From Plenodomus lindquistii (Eukaryota > Ascomycota > Dothideomycetes > Pleosporales > Leptosphaeriaceae), in the NCBI GenBank assembly GCA_025504975.1, contig JANUWI010000001.1, positions 248,001 to 312,000 of the forward strand: DNA of 64,000 bases, given 5' to 3'. Positions 23,101-32,654 of this stretch are shown here, one piece after another. The notes under the pieces are model-generated. The model saw nothing but the letters and a program-made list of their open reading frames with translations, made no database searches and was not told where the DNA came from. Position 1 is the stretch's first letter, and each line of letters begins with the position of its first letter. Made by a program: the position numbers and the translations under genes.

Positions 23101-24512
23101 CCCGAGGCACCTAGAAAGCCGTGAGCAGGAGACCCATGTCGTGGCGAGTGCGGCTCAGAATTGTTACGAAATCTTGAGCTCAAGCCAAACAGATTGCTGA
23201 AACTGCTTCGCCCCGCAGTTGATGTTGAGGTGCGACCACTTAATCCCCCCGGAGGAGTTGGCGAGCCTGCATCATCTGACCGAGCCCCCATTGAGCCCAT
23301 GGTGGAGGAGCGACCGCGCAGTCCCATGCGCATGGGGCCGTTTGTGTTTGTGTGTGAGTGCACGGAGCGGATGGATTTGGTCGAGTCGTTCCGGTAGAGC
23401 GAGGCTGGAGTAGATAGGTTCGCGTTGTTGGCTGCAAGAGCGACCTGGGAGGCTGCCGGGACGGGTGGGGTTTGCGCCCTAGGCTCCCCATGGTCCAGAC
23501 GGCGTGCGGTCAGGGGAGGACTTCCAGTAGGTGAGTGGTGAGGCGAGCCAGAGCTAGCGCCGCCCGTGGATGCTCTTGGAGTATCAGGAAACTGCGGGGG
23601 CTCAATCTTCATGGGAAGGGGAAAGAGAGACTTGCGCTGCCTTGGGCGGCCAAAGGTGAAACGCGCAGAGCCCTGCCGCGAGGTCGAGGGCCGCGGCGTG
23701 TTCTCAAAGCTGACGTGCCCATGGGAGCTGGTGTCGGACCGCGACGACTCGGAGAATCGAGCCACTGGAGGCGCTAGCGCGCTCTCCCCCGACTCTCGTG
23801 GGGCAGCAGCGTCGTGCTCCTTGGGGCTCTTGCCGTTCCCTTCGAGCAGCAGATTGCCAAGGCTCTTCTTGTGCTGCGGCTTCTTCTTCTTGTCCGTCGT
23901 CTTGCGCAGGAGCGTCGGCCGGTCCACGGTCGCAGGGTCGAAAGAGCGTCGTCGCAAGCCCAGCTGCTGCAGTCTACTCCGCTTGGGCGCCGGCTGGGGG
24001 GCTTCGTGCTCTGCATCCAGCACGGGCGGCGCCGTTGTGACAATGGCCGGCACTGCTGACGTCGGTTCATGGCTTGAAGGCGGGCGCGGGCTACTATCCA
24101 GACACTGGGCATTGACGGGCACTGCAGGCACGGGCGGGGCTTCACGGGCTTCACGGGCTTCACGGGCTTCACGGGCAGCGTCGGCCTGCTCCTTGGCCTT
24201 TGTGGACAGCTGCGAGTCGCTGGCATGGCGGAAGCGCATCAAGCTGAAGCGGCGGGTGTTGGGCGTGGCCTCTTGTATGGGGGGTGAGGGCGGGCGCGCG
24301 TCATGGTCGCGGCTGGTCGAGGGCCGGGCAAGGTCTGAAGAGGTCGGTCTGCGCCCGTCCTCGGAGACGGCGGCGCGCGCGGGGTCGAGATGCTCCAGGG
24401 CGCCCTCAAAGGTCGCGTCCCTGGTCGGGCGCTTGGAGAAGAAGGCATCGAGCGTGGAGCGCCGTTTGAGGTCTCGCTCCGACCGGCCGGGCCTGACGGT
24501 CCTCATGGGCAT
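20187..24512 (-). CDS. Sec7-PH domain Arf guanine-nucleotide exchange factor (EFA6/Yel1-type)
   Basis: Single-exon 1441-residue protein. The first 480 residues are Ser/Pro-rich and probably disordered. A Sec7 domain spans about residues 495-650: it has the LPKETQQIDRVLQGFA segment with the catalytic glutamate (about residue 560), then FSIIILHTDVFNKN, the conserved motif 2. A PH domain spans about 760-895 (KVGILWRKDTKRKKA ... WGAVLTRSGLSLFRN ... LNEWLGVLNYTAAF), followed by a helical segment around 900-1020 (EEKLAQAIKELEGRLRDARHL) and a Ser-rich tail. Sec7, PH and a coiled coil in this order is the EFA6 layout; yeast Yel1 is the relative that activates Arf3/Arf6 at the plasma membrane. The N-terminal repeat REAREAREAREA is encoded by a 9-bp tandem repeat. 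Neighbours include an ArfGAP 5 kb away. Confidence 0.92.
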   Translation of the reverse strand: MPMRTVRPGRSERDLKRRSTLDAFFSKRPTRDATFEGALEHLDPARAAVSEDGRRPTSSDLARPSTSRDHDARPPSPPIQEATPNTRRFSLMRFRHASDSQLSTKAKEQADAAREAREAREAREAPPVPAVPVNAQCLDSSPRPPSSHEPTSAVPAIVTTAPPVLDAEHEAPQPAPKRSRLQQLGLRRRSFDPATVDRPTLLRKTTDKKKKPQHKKSLGNLLLEGNGKSPKEHDAAAPRESGESALAPPVARFSESSRSDTSSHGHVSFENTPRPSTSRQGSARFTFGRPRQRKSLFPLPMKIEPPQFPDTPRASTGGASSGSPHHSPTGSPPLTARRLDHGEPRAQTPPVPAASQVALAANNANLSTPASLYRNDSTKSIRSVHSHTNTNGPMRMGLRGRSSTMGSMGARSDDAGSPTPPGGLSGRTSTSTAGRSSFSNLFGLSSRFRNNSEPHSPRHGSPAHGFLGASGLTSHQNSLNISRETLVLPEREEGETPGHYLERIEESNPDKSIIASHLSKTDDAFLLSVLRSYMRKFAFFGDPIDMAIRKLLMQIELPKETQQIDRVLQGFADRYHECNPGIYISADKAYFISFSIIILHTDVFNKNNKRKMQRPDYIKNSSCEGVSDDVLGCFYDNIAYTPFIHIEDEVDLKNISSKKSKRTAVLKGPMNDPARKAAKEPIDPYTLIFEGKLDALRPSIKDVMNLDDPYNYTGTAATLDTKNIYKSFSRYGVIQIVSSRSRPEAFMSEEAQENPLGTSVGIVEMPVTKVGILWRKDTKRKKARSPWQEWGAVLTRSGLSLFRNSSWAKNLMSQHDAHIKRGETGPVLFQPALPDFKQDHLIPMDGAVSLVDNTYRKHKNAFVMFTKAGEETFLADSEKDLNEWLGVLNYTAAFETLGVRSRGMIGGLYEGQRNRGIRRLNSSHSTKSIPTSTGEVTIQSGKIDNQFAQQMMSARKDLMQVRIGESEEKLAQAIKELEGRLRDARHLQILAPIQPKTRDMVIHSAGRLSAKLKWARIEIWRMKCHRDILAQELEDEKQGAADKQARIERMTDAVQPSMPQLSPHQSNRASKISGLARLTSKTSSTTSGPKPPPSPGSPSLRPGTKSSRDTEYAGDDAFKTPPETSRQSSPHDASAQFHIAPMSFSPPASDRRSSLASSAGRSPRLLPTEHRPSISTMGGGTITSDDSSDDDSRYATPPPGDEPNTPELRALDGPRPEGAVESDGEQSLAALAGSPASRTKQRRSLHRTLRESHGGSSHRRSHKASNSASTVVSDDPSESEGLARRHGSFTVHGKKASVIQFGADWHNSTPEERLKTKKQLQEAAEAASADDRDGISIISGGTTTLLSPTSDTNDYFIPRKLSTDAIKQRHVSTATITPASYRESHKDGQDSDPASDMSDIAEEELAKERNSGEQATKLSKDLPVHDIKTENLNFNPSVAGP
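24141..24176. repeat. In-frame 9-bp tandem repeat in the Arf-GEF gene
   Basis: Four copies of TTCACGGGC encode a repeated Ala-Arg-Glu triplet in the disordered N-terminal part. Because the unit is a multiple of three, copy-number changes would keep the frame. Confidence 0.9.
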
Positions 24513-25139
24513 TGCGGCGGGGACCTAGCAAGGCATGCACGCAGACTGGCGGTTCACGGCGCGGCACATGGCACTGTTGGTGGGCGAGGTGGGTTTGGAT
24601 GTGGGTGTAGGAGTAGGTAGGTAGGTGAGATGGGGTGGCTCGGAGCGGCTGCACGGTAGGGCTGATGGGCACAGGCTGCTAGCATCAGTTGGGGAGGTGA
24701 GATGGGATGAGATGGGACGAGATGGGACGAGACGAGATGGGACGAGACGAGATGGGACGAGATGAGACACGATGAGATGGACAGAGTCTTCTTCTGCTTT
24801 GTCCTGGTCTTTTTGGCTGTTGCCCGCTGCTGGCGTCGCTGATGCCGCCGTGCTAAAGGGGATGACGGTCAGCGCCTGTTCCAGCGCAATGGGCCTGGAG
24901 CGTGTACATGACTGCGCCGCCTTGACATGGTGCAGGTGGGCAGGCAGCTCCAGCCACTCCGCCATCCGCGTACCCTTCCGCCGCCCATGGGGCCTCTTTG
25001 TGCTCCTGCATAGCCATAGCCACTCGACACAACATCGGCCCAGGCACGCGACAATCTGCCAATCTGCCCCAACGCGACTCTCGCCCGGCCAAAGTCGCCC
25101 TCCCAATCCAATACCTCGCATCCATTGCCACTCGCTGCC
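24513..25139. promoter_or_regulatory. Divergent promoter region between the Arf-GEF and ECM14 genes
   Basis: 627 bp between two divergent starts. The central part holds the tandem repeat at 24699-24780. No specific factor site is recognised. Confidence 0.45.
24699..24780. repeat. Minisatellite of GAGATGGGAC / GAGAC units
   Basis: Purine-rich imperfect tandem repeat of 10-bp units interspersed with 5-bp half units, about 80 bp in all, in a divergent promoter. Confidence 0.9.
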
Positions 25140-26854
25140 ATGCGCCAGCCCACGCTCATTGCATTGGCTTTGCTCCTCGGCCCTACGACGACCCTCGCGG
25201 CCCCGCAGCCCCAGACTCAGGCTCCATATGACCCCAGTATATACCACACCAACCCACAACAACACACCCCGCGGCCATGGCGCCGCATAACAGACGCCAT
25301 CATCAGCACAATATGGAGCCTCCCAGACGACCAAAACACCCGGCGCGCTAGTCCATCGGCAGCAGTCGGCAATGCGCCCGACGACCAGTTTGTTGCTCAC
25401 TATGGCGGCGACGTGGTGTTGAGGTTCACGATCCGGAATGCACACGAAGCACAGGCCTTGTCCGAAGCCGCAGCCACCCTCTTCCTCGACGTGTGGGAGT
25501 TCAACGATGACTGGGCCGACATTCGCATGGCCAAGGACGTGGTAGGTAACCGTCTGGTGACGTTGTCTGGCTGAGCTCAAGTCTGACCCCCGTGCTGCAA
25601 CAGGTCCCATCACTACTCGAACTGCTCCCGCCGTCGCTACACATGTCGCATGAACCCCTCATGCAAGATTTTGCCCTCGTGCAAGCCATCTTCGACACGT
25701 ATCCTTCCTCGTCGCAATCGCCCGCGCACACACCCGATCGCTTCTCTCCAACCCTCAGACCCTCGCCTCGCAATGGCAACGGCCACCCATTCTTCCAAGA
25801 CTATCAGCCTCTTTCCGTCATTAGCCCCTGGATGAATCTCATGTCCTCCATGTTCACCACCCATGTCCGCCGAATCAACATTGGAATCAGCTACCAAGGC
25901 CGCGACATTCCCGCCCTGCGTGTAGGCGTACATCCTACCAACAACGACGAGCCTACCAAGCCTCGCAAGACCATCCTCATCACCGCTGGGCTTCACGCCC
26001 GTGAGTGGATCTCCACCAGTACCGTCAACTATCTGGCCTGGAGCCTGATCAACGCATATGGCAAAGACCGCGAGATAACGCGCCTTCTCGAAGAATTCGA
26101 CTTCGTCTTCGTCCCCACCCTAAACCCAGACGGCTATGCCTACTCCTGGGAAACCGACCGACTATGGCGCAAGAACAGACAACCCACAAGCCTACGCTTC
26201 TGCCACGGCATCGATCTCGATCGGAACTTTCCCTACCAATGGGACGGCGACAAATCGCGCTCAAACCCCTGCAGCGAATCCTTCCCAGGCGACGCGCCCT
26301 TTGACGGCGTAGAATCCCAACGTTTCGCCGAATGGGCCAAGAACGAGACTGAAAGCAACAACGTCGAATTCGTAGGCTTCCTAGACCTGCACTCGTACTC
26401 GCAGCAGATTCTCTACCCCTACTCTTACTCTTGCAACGACGAACCACCCTCCATCGAAGACCTCGAAGAACTCGCCCTCGGTCTCGCAAAGGCCATTCGC
26501 GTCTCCCGCAAAGGTCATGCATATAAAGTAACATCTGCCTGTGAAGGCAACGTCGCATTCGCCAACAAGAAGAAGACGGTCCTCCCGCGCGTCGAGTCTA
26601 GCGGAGGCAGTGCGTTGGATTTCTTCTACCATGAGTTGAGAGTCAAATACTCGTATCAGATCAAATTGAGGGATACGGGGAGTTATGGGTTTTTGCTGCC
26701 AAAGGAGAATATTATACCGACGGGTGAGGAGATGCTGGATGCGGTGTTGTATTTTGGGCGGTTCATGTTGGGGGAGGTTGGGTGGGGGGCTGAGATGAAG
26801 GAGGCTGTGGATGATGAGGGGGATGTTGATAACGTGGAGTCTATAGAGTTGTAG
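25140..26854 (+). CDS. ECM14: Ecm14-like inactive metallocarboxypeptidase (M14 pseudoenzyme)
   Basis: Exons 25140-25541 and 25604-26854 (62-bp intron) give 550 residues. Residues 1-20 are a signal peptide ([14 protein letters not shown]); a propeptide-like region follows to about residue 205, then an M14A carboxypeptidase fold. Zinc ligands are kept: GLHAREW (His and Glu) and LDLHSYSQ (His). The substrate-binding RLWRKNR and the YGFLLP end are present. The general-base Glu of active enzymes, normally in FELRDTG, is Lys here (QIKLRDTG). The Asn-Arg pair of the substrate pocket reads Asp-Arg (DLDRNF). Both changes are known hallmarks of Ecm14, a secreted or vacuolar protein linked to cell-wall assembly, so it is predicted to bind zinc but not hydrolyse peptides. 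Confidence 0.93.
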
Positions 26855-27310
26855 TCATACACATTCGTCTTTTCCGTGTTTAGTTAAACTCTTAGATACC
26901 AGATTCTAAAGTAAATCATAGCGAGCACGTCTTATGACATGTATTAAAGCGCGCCTTTCCTTTTGACAACATTATATGTCAGAGTGAGTTATCCCACTGC
27001 TAGTTATCTGATGACCCTTGGGCAAAGACGACGTCATTCGTATGAGTTCAGTGGTAGACTGTGGAAATGGTGACAAGTTTATGGATGTATTCTTTCGCTC
27101 TCCTTCCTAATTGGGAAATGAATCTCCCAGTGTCGATCACTGCGATATGAGGCACAAAACTCACACCCGACTACTGTACGCATCTAGGCCGACTCATTAC
27201 CTGCCAAGATCTTTAATCGCCTGACTCGACTCTTCAAAAATAATCCATCCCCACCACCAACCAACCACACACCCTCCCCAACCCAACGACACAATGCGAC
27301 CCCCAACCCA
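26855..27310. other. Intergenic region with MTG1 leader
   Basis: 3' region of ECM14 and promoter/leader of MTG1; the last 70 bp are C/A-rich, typical of a fungal 5' leader. No gene. Confidence 0.5.
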
Positions 27311-27404
27311 ATGTCCTTCATCCCGCGCCATGCCTTCCCACCCCTCCCATCTCTCCCGCGCTCCTACTTCCTGGGCCACCACGCCTCCGGCCTCACAAAG
27401 ATGA
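27294..27404 (+). other. Upstream ORF overlapping the MTG1 start
   Basis: An ATG at 27294, 17 bases before the MTG1 ATG and in another frame, opens a 36-codon ORF ending in TGA at 27402-27404. Both ATGs have acceptable context (ACAATGC and CCAATGT), so scanning ribosomes could be diverted and MTG1 output lowered. This is inferred from sequence only. Confidence 0.45.
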
Positions 27405-28393
27405 AACAACTCCTCTCCTCCACCGACCTCATCATCGAATGCCGCGACTACCGCATCCCCCTCACCTCCCGCAACCCACTCTTCGAATCCGCCCTTGAAG
27501 GCAAAGAACGCCTCATCGTCTACACAAAGCGGGACCTCGGGGGCGGCAACCGCGACACCAGAAACGAAGAAATAATCAAAAGCTGGGGCGGCAAAGGCCG
27601 AGAAGAAATGACCCTATTTGTGCGCGGCGGCAAAGACGAAGCAGGCGAGTACGCAGGCAAAAAAAGCATCTCCCGAGTCCTAGACGTGCTACGACGGCAC
27701 GCCCAGGCCCGCTGGAAACTAGTCGGTCACCGCGTAATGGTCGTCGGCATGCCCAACGTCGGTAAATCCACACTCCTCAATGCTCTCCGCGCACAGGGCC
27801 TCGGCAAGGGAAAAGTAGCAGCAACCGGTGCCCAACCAGGCGTTACGCGCAAAGTCGCCAGCGGCGTGAAAATCATCGCTAGCGAAGACGATACAGAGGG
27901 CGTGGCGGATGAGCGGAAACGGGGCGTAGGCGGGGGCGTATATCTCCTTGATACACCGGGCGTTTTCATCCCGTATGTCCCTGACTCCTCGGCGATGATG
28001 AAACTCGCCCTCTGCGGCTCTGTAAAAGATACGATCATCCCGCCCGTCATGTTGGCAGATTACCTCCTTTTCCACCTCAATCTGCACTCACCCACTCTCT
28101 ACTCTGAGTACGCGACACCAACAAACGACATTGTCGACCTGCTTTCTGCGATTGCCAAGGCGACGGGACGGCTGGGGAAAGGCGGACAGGTGGATATGGA
28201 AGCTAGTGCGCTGTGGATGATTCAGAAGTGGCGGAGTGGACAGATGGGCCGGTTTTTGCTGGATGAGGTTGAAGAGGGGGGGTTGGAGAAACAGAAATTG
28301 GATCAGGAGGATGTGGTGCCTAGTATGAACCAAGCAAGAAAAATGGAGAGGGAGAGAAGGAGAGCGAGGAATAAAGCTAGAGGGGAGAAGTGA
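27311..28393 (+). CDS. MTG1: Mitochondrial ribosome-assembly GTPase Mtg1 (YlqF/RbgA family)
   Basis: Single-exon 360-residue circularly permuted GTPase. The G4 motif comes first: VYTKRDL, about residue 72, where the family has NKxD. G1 follows as GMPNVGKSTLLNAL near residue 148, then the G2 region GVTRKVASG and G3 DTPGVFIP near residue 218. The order G4-G1-G3 defines the YlqF/Mtg1/Nog2 class. The start HASGLTKMKQLLSSTDLIIECRDYRIPLTSRNP is the classic Mtg1/RbgA N-terminal block. The size is close to Mtg1 and lacks the long extensions of nuclear Nog proteins. Expected role: late assembly of the large mitochondrial ribosomal subunit at the inner membrane. The C-terminal 20 residues are strongly basic. 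Confidence 0.93.
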   Translation: MSFIPRHAFPPLPSLPRSYFLGHHASGLTKMKQLLSSTDLIIECRDYRIPLTSRNPLFESALEGKERLIVYTKRDLGGGNRDTRNEEIIKSWGGKGREEMTLFVRGGKDEAGEYAGKKSISRVLDVLRRHAQARWKLVGHRVMVVGMPNVGKSTLLNALRAQGLGKGKVAATGAQPGVTRKVASGVKIIASEDDTEGVADERKRGVGGGVYLLDTPGVFIPYVPDSSAMMKLALCGSVKDTIIPPVMLADYLLFHLNLHSPTLYSEYATPTNDIVDLLSAIAKATGRLGKGGQVDMEASALWMIQKWRSGQMGRFLLDEVEEGGLEKQKLDQEDVVPSMNQARKMERERRRARNKARGEK

Positions 28394-29053
28394 AATCAAC
28401 GAATGTAGAATATGTTGTGTGCCGAAAGCATGCATACACGATTCTCATCTCGTCTTGGATTGGGTTGCAGAGCCCGAGCGTGGGATCTATCTGCATGGCA
28501 GCATTGTCGTGATACGGATGTGAGGCCAGGTTTCAAAGGCATGTCGATATGAGGAGTGCAAATGTATCGAAGATGAAGACGCATTTGAGCGCAATTGCAA
28601 TCGCAACAGCAATATCAAGGACCCTCGAGCAGCGACTCTGCATATCCACCGGTTGAACTTCATGCGCGCTTGCATAGCGACGCCTGACGACTTGGCGTAT
28701 TTGATAGCTCGATTAGGCCAATCGTCTTGCGTGCACCACTAAATATGCGAATGCCACGCTGATGGGGAAGGTGATAGTGCCTAGGGGCGAGGTTTGCAAG
28801 AGTGTGAGTTTGGGTGGGGCGATGGAGTGGTGGTGTGGATGTGAGTTTCTGGTTAAGAGGGGTTGAGGTGGCGATGCTGTACATCTCGAGGATATGGTGA
28901 TGAATGTTTACTTGAGATAAGCATCTGTGTGTCAAGTAAGATTGATATCAGAAAGATTAGGTGCACAGGCGAGTCCAAGAAGTATTTGTCTCGTTCTGCT
29001 TCGAGTCTACAAGTATGGTGTGATCGCCGTTCAGTTCCTCTCGTGTACTCTAC
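28394..29053. other. Convergent intergenic region, 0.66 kb
   Basis: 3' regions of the convergent MTG1 and nickel-transporter genes. No coding sequence supported. Confidence 0.5.
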
Positions 29054-30462
29054 TCAGCGATGCGAAGGCCCTGCAAGATCTGTAGTTTCAACTGCAACAA
29101 CACTGACATCTACATCCTTGGAGTCATTCTTGTTTGTTGTTGCTCCGGTGTTCGCAATTTCTTCATCGGCTGGCTCCACAGTGATCAGATTCTGCGGTAG
29201 TGGTTCGAAGTGCGCGTTCCGTGCTCTCTTCTTGTCGATACGGCGTCGCCAGGGCTTGTACACCAGCACGCTAAGTCCGCCAAACACGATGAACGTCCCG
29301 CAAATCGCGCCGCCTGTATACTGTCAGCTTGATGAGACACATGTATGATGGCCATGAAACCGTACCAACGATATCCCACGCCTCCCCCAGCCTCTCCACG
29401 CCATCCCAAAACTTGCCCTGCGGCTCCGCCACATTCAAAATGAGATTGAGAAACTGCACCGTCCCAATCACCGTCGCAACAACGACTGTTATAACAGTGA
29501 GTACAATACTATAATAGCAAATCGCAATCGTATCCCTAGCCAGCTGCGTAGACGTATACAAAGTCATCATCAGCGCCCCATCCGTCGTGTCCAACAAACA
29601 CATACCCGCCGTAAACAGCAGCGGAAAAATCAATATCAGCCATATCGACGTTCCCCTCGTCGCCTGAATCGAGCTAATCCCCAAAATCGCAATCTCACTC
29701 GACGTATCGAAACCCAGGCCGAATAAAACGCCCAGCGGATACATTTTCCACGGCCGATCGATGAGTCGGAAGAGTTTTTGTAAAATGGGGAAGAGGCAGC
29801 CACCTCCCTGGATTGTGAATTCTTGCGCCTCGGTCCCAGGTTCACAGTTAATCATGCGTTTCATCTGCACAACGAGCTTGTACAGAATGTACATGTTCAT
29901 CACGCCCAACAAGACGAGAAAAGCAGCGGATACAGATGTCCCAATGATACCGCCTATTTTTTCAAAGTTCCCGAATTTGTCTGATACGGCGGCCGCGGTT
30001 CCGGCGACGACGAGAGAAGTGATGATGACGATGGTCGAGTGCCCGAGACTGAAATACATGCCGACTGTTACGGGGCGTTGGCCCGCGGCGATGAGACGGC
30101 GCGTCATGAGGTCGATAGCGGAGATGTGGTCTGCGTCTAGGGCATGGCGGAGTCCGAGGGTGTAGGAGAGGACGGCGGTGGATATTAGGGGGGTGTGCCA
30201 GTGCTGAGGGGTTGTGTTAATAGGATAGGAAGAGTTGGGTAGATGCTGCGGTATTGCTCACTAGAACGATGCCGACGGCGGCCCATACGAGCAGGTTAAC
30301 CACGATGAGTGTTGTGATTATTGAAATGACTGGGAAGGGAAGCTTGTTCAGGTATGATACGCGTGAATGGTATGTTGATGCTTTCATTGATGCTTTGCGG
30401 AAGACTGATGGTTTGGTTCCTGATTCCGCTGCTGCGATGCATGAGGCTCGTGAGGTCGCCAT
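29054..30462 (-). CDS. NiCoT-family high-affinity nickel/cobalt transporter
   Basis: Exons on the minus strand are 30462-30262, 30203-29366 and 29313-29054 (introns 58 and 52 bp), predicting 432 residues. The ATG at 30462 is preferred over an upstream GTG. A first membrane helix near residues 45-67 (PVISIITTLIVVNLLVWAAVGIVL) is followed, across the first intron, by LGLRHALDADHISAID, the H-x4-DH signature of NiCoT permeases that binds the metal. The second signature, FGLGFDTSSEIAIL, is also intact. About eight membrane segments in all, with a hydrophilic C-terminal tail. Relative: fission yeast Nic1. Expected role: uptake of Ni2+ (and possibly Co2+) at the plasma membrane, for example for urease. 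It lies head to tail with CEM1. Confidence 0.93.
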
Positions 30463-30767
30463 GTTCTCTTTTCTTCCCACTCGCTTTGGGTGCGCAACGT
30501 GGCTCGAAAGAATTGATCTGAAGAAAAGATAGAGACTAAAAGAGAAGTCTCACATGCGAGACGGGCCGAGACGCAGCATTAGCCAGCGCGGCGTTCGCCG
30601 ATGAGCAAGTCAGGCACTGTGGGATAGTGAGGTGCTTGGTGGGGCACGATATGGCTATCACGAGGTTTGGCGGGGTATTTTGACGTCGTGATGGAGATGA
30701 CACTATAACTTATCTTGTGAATATTCATCATGTCTTTTTTGATGGCTTCTTCAGTTTTAACTTTCGC
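30463..30767. other. Short intergenic region between CEM1 and the nickel transporter
   Basis: 305 bp holding the CEM1 3' end and the transporter promoter. No gene. Confidence 0.5.
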
Positions 30768-32401
30768 TTACATCTTGCGGAAGCAGAGTGAGGCATTTGT
30801 GCCTCCAAATCCGAAACTGTTCGATAGCGCGACGTTGACATTCTTTTGTTGTGCTTCATGAGCAACATAGTTGCAGTCAAAGTCCGCCGCTGGGTCTCCT
30901 GGGTTATCGAGGTTCAGTGTGGGTGGCAGGGTATTCTAGATATTGTTAGCACGTCTCTCGTGCACTTCGCGATCGTATTACTCACGTGGTGCAAACCCAG
31001 CACTGTGAATATGGCCTCGACACTGCCAGCAGCACCAAGAAGGTGCCCAATCGCGCCTTTCGTACTACTCATGTTGATCATAGAGGCTTTATCTTTACCA
31101 TCTTCGCCTAACAAAAGTTCTTTGACAGCCCTATTTTCAGCAGCGTCGCCAAGTGGCGTGCTTGTAGCGTGAACGTTGATGTAGTCGACAGCGTGTGGCT
31201 TGAAACCAGCATGTCGCAAAGCATTCCTCATAGCAAGTCTGGGACCTTGTCCATCTTCGCGGGGTGCTGTCATATGGTATGCATCACTCGACAGACCATA
31301 GCCCGCGACCTCTGCGTAGATACGGGCGCCTCGTGCCTTGGCATGCTCGAGTTCCTAGGCTCATTAATGTATGTAGAGAATTGAATATGGCCTGACTTGC
31401 TTCAAGGACCACTACGCCAGCACCTTCACCGATGACGAATCCATCTCGATTTTTATCAAATGGCCTACTCGACGCACTGGGTCGATCATTGTACTCGGTT
31501 GCTAGACTTCGTGCTCTTCCAAATCCAGAGATGGCGAGTGGATGTATGCAAGACTCAGCTCCACCTGCAACCATCACATCCGCATCGCCAAATTGGATGA
31601 GCCTTGCTGCATCGCCTATGCTGTGTGCACCAGTTGTGCATGCTGTTGTAGCTGCATGATTAGGCCCCTGTTGTTTTTAGCGATCATGGTAGAGGATCAA
31701 AGACCATATGGCACGTACTCTAAAGCCGTACCGCATGGATATGTGGCCTGCAGCCAGGTTGATCAACAGTCGAGGCACGAACAGTGGTGATACCTTTTTG
31801 TAACCCTGCTGGATGTCAGGCATCGAGTACTGAACGTCGAAAGCACAAGCTACTTACTCCTTTTTCGTACGCAATTGTGGTGTCGTAAATATCATCCAGA
31901 CTGCCGATGCCTGAACCGATGTATACACCCTGTTTATGTGAGCGATTTAGTCCTAATAGCATAAATTTGCGCGCGGCATACTGTAGCTTCGAGATCTTCT
32001 TCTCTTGTCGGTGACCAACCTGCATCATTCAACGCCTCCTCAGAAGCGACCATAGCATATTGCGCGAACCGCGCCATTCGGCGAACATCCTTTACCATAA
32101 TCAGTTGGATTCTTGGAGTATCCTGGAAGACCAACTGTAGGAGTGATGTGATCCTTGACGTTCCATTTGCCATCGTCCTTACTACCTGTAGGAACTACTG
32201 CAGCAACTTGACTTGGTAGTAATTTGAATTCTGGACTTATGTCTCTGGTGGAAACGATCCCGCACTCGCCATTGAGCAAGCGACTCCATGTCCGGCGAAC
32301 ACCTATACAATTTGAGCGGAGAGATATACATGCAGTCTTGTTAATATACCTAGGCCTAGAGGGGTCACCAGACCCAGTCCTGTGACTACGACTCTTCGCA
32401 T
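30768..32401 (-). CDS. CEM1: Mitochondrial beta-ketoacyl-ACP synthase (KAS II / FabF type)
   Basis: Condensing enzyme of mitochondrial type II fatty-acid synthesis, which supplies octanoyl-ACP for lipoate. Eight minus-strand exons: 32401-32350, 32302-32136, 32089-31982, 31929-31858, 31805-31719, 31667-31401, 31354-30986 and 30935-30768. They predict 429 residues in one frame; introns are 46-52 bp. It starts [16 protein letters not shown], as in FabF, with no long presequence (yeast Cem1 also begins this way). The active-site Cys is in [14 protein letters not shown], the first His in [12 protein letters not shown], the second in [12 protein letters not shown], and the end is [14 protein letters not shown]. 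The sixth intron (31400-31355) uses a GC donor (GCAAGT). The apparent frame break near 32,100 is resolved by a 46-bp intron (32135-32090). Its start is about 100 bp from the AT-rich block. Confidence 0.92.
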
Positions 32402-32515
32402 TGCATGTTTGTTGCTGTAAATTGATGTTTTTATCCCATAAATAAGCCGCTTCGCTTACTTGCTCTTTGCAGCACTAGTGCTACGTTAGCTAGCTTTTAA
32501 AAAGCTAGATAACTT
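32402..32515 (-). promoter_or_regulatory. CEM1 promoter remnant at the edge of the AT-rich block
   Basis: Only about 110 bp of normal-composition DNA separate the CEM1 ATG from the AT-rich block. It includes an imperfect 29-bp palindrome at 32485-32513 (arms GTTAGCTAGCTTTT and AAAGCTAGATAAC) and a perfect one, AGCACTAGTGCT, at 32471-32482. No TATA box or known site is identified, so the role is inferred from position. Confidence 0.4.
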
Positions 32516-32654
32516 TAGGCCCCTCTAGAGCTTATTAATAGTTATAGATAATTTTGAATTTTATAAAATAATTTAAAAGTATTAATAAACTAATTGAAGC
32601 TAAATTATACTATTTAATATAAAAATTCTATAAATCTAATATATATATAAAATA

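Noticed and set aside
23566..24528. 320-codon plus-strand ORF
   Set aside because: Exact antisense of the Ser/Pro-rich N-terminus of the Arf-GEF gene; Ser/Arg/Gly-rich shadow frame.
31900..32280. Apparent frameshift suggesting CEM1 is a pseudogene
   Set aside because: A 46-bp intron at 32090-32135 with GT donor, CTGAT branch-like motif and AG acceptor joins ITPT to [13 protein letters not shown] in frame, as the family requires.
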